From contig DBEP01000069.1 of the NCBI GenBank assembly GCA_002294045.1, positions 27,786 through 91,785 on the forward strand: a DNA stretch of 64,000 nt. Reading direction: 5' to 3'. Below the pieces are notes generated by a model, which was not told the origin of the DNA, did not search any database, and saw only the letters and a program-made list of their open reading frames with translations. Below are positions 63,527 through 64,000 of the stretch, in pieces. How positions within the stretch are numbered: the first letter of the stretch is position 1; each line of letters opens with the position of its first letter. Both the position numbers and the translations under genes were made by a program. This stretch comes from Lachnoclostridium sp. UBA903. GTDB taxonomy: Bacteria; Bacillota; Clostridia; Lachnospirales; Lachnospiraceae.

Positions 63527-63715
63527 ATGAATAAAAAATTATCAAGGGCAATAGGCTTAATAATGTTGAGCGTGGCTGTTATCTTTGTAATATATGCTTT
63601 AAATCACCCTGAAGCGGGTTTCAATATTCCGTTAAACCTGACTTACGGGCTGTATACCGCATATATACTTGCTATGGTGATTTTCCTTATTGGTCCTTTC
63701 CGGAAAAAAAGATAA
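63527..63715 (+). CDS. Small two-helix membrane protein
   Basis: 62 residues: AIGLIMLSVAVIFVIYAL and LTYGLYTAYILAMVIFLIGPF are membrane helices, with a basic end RKKR. ATG 63527 is 7 bp after GGAG; ATG 63521 is too close. No known domain; function unknown. Confidence 0.7.
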   Translation: MNKKLSRAIGLIMLSVAVIFVIYALNHPEAGFNIPLNLTYGLYTAYILAMVIFLIGPFRKKR

Positions 63716-63781
63716 TTTCATTTTGTGCCTGAGCCGGTACGGCATATGGTGTTTTAATCTAATCTTCATGCAGGAGAAAAA

Positions 63782-64000
63782 ATGAGCAAAATTGATAAAT
63801 TTCAAACGCTAATTATTTTTGTGGCTATGCCGCTTGGCCTGTTATTTGGACAAATTAAGGCAGTAGAACAATATGCCGAAAACTTTGTAACGCCATTTCT
63901 ATTTATAATGTTGTTCGGTGCTTTTTTAAATATTCCGCTTAAAGACTATCGAAAAGCATTTTTAAATATACGGTTCTCTATTATGACTATTTTAATTAAC
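63782..64000 (+). CDS. ACR3/bile acid:sodium symporter-type transporter, 5' part
   Basis: 73 codons before the window ends. MSKIDKFQTLIIFVAMPLGLLFGQ and FVTPFLFIMLFGAFLNIPLKDYRKAF form the first helices of the bile acid/arsenite (BASS/ACR3) transporter fold. The open frame continues past the end. AGGAG precedes the ATG. The substrate cannot be judged from this fragment. Confidence 0.65.
   Translation, partial: MSKIDKFQTLIIFVAMPLGLLFGQIKAVEQYAENFVTPFLFIMLFGAFLNIPLKDYRKAFLNIRFSIMTILIN

Overview
The window looks like a chromosome piece from a low-to-mid GC Gram-positive anaerobe, most likely a Lachnospiraceae-type Clostridium. The evidence is strong AGGAGG ribosome binding sites, sigma-A style promoters, CUT1 sugar transporters without their own ATPase, a YesM/YesN two-component pair, a PBSX-like tail cluster, a PBP1A with a lysine-rich N-terminus, and a WYL regulator. 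No rRNA, tRNA, CRISPR array or intact transposase was found.

Layout. 1-2161: the 3' part of a beta-helix surface protein, then a frameshifted relic of a GH29 alpha-L-fucosidase. 2518-11883: a galactoside/galactonate locus with a sugar-binding lipoprotein, two permeases, a GH35 beta-galactosidase, D-galactonate dehydratase, KDGal kinase, KDPGal aldolase and an IclR regulator. 12122-28467: a contractile phage-tail locus with no head, packaging or integration genes. It has a repressor/ImmA/nitrilase-like control operon on the minus strand, then a scaffold-like protein, tail terminator, sheath, tube, a chaperone with a -1 frameshift site, tape measure, LysM, hub, baseplate, fibres (one a polysaccharide deacetylase), holin and amidase. 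I read it as an R-type tailocin (PBSX/diffocin-like). 28602-32960: a GntR/LacI-type regulator and a large GH38-like glycosidase. 33167-41920: a myo-inositol catabolic locus, iolG divergent from iolJCBDEA. 42153-47124: small minus-strand genes (toroid-like protein, DUF2812 membrane protein with its PadR repressor, TnpW-like relic, GNAT, amidotransferase-like protein, PH-domain protein). 47697-55494: an LplBC/LplA-type oligosaccharide transporter facing its YesN/YesM sensor system. 55796-61572: an SbcD-like nuclease, an SMC-like ATPase and PBP1A. 61653-64000: a PNPOx-family protein divergent from a WYL regulator, a promoter/hairpin repeat array, a small membrane protein and the start of an ACR3/bile-acid-symporter-type gene.

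The metabolic parts form a glycan and polyol scavenging island: imported oligosaccharides are cut inside the cell and their sugars or acids enter central metabolism. All three ABC-type permease/binding protein sets need an ATPase encoded elsewhere. The tail locus sits between two sugar regulators and carries its own divergent promoters with matching inverted-repeat operators, so it is an independently controlled cassette. Several palindromic repeat elements are scattered in the intergenic gaps, including a 232-bp near-complete hairpin at 47247-47478 and a family at 13935, 29821 and 34475.
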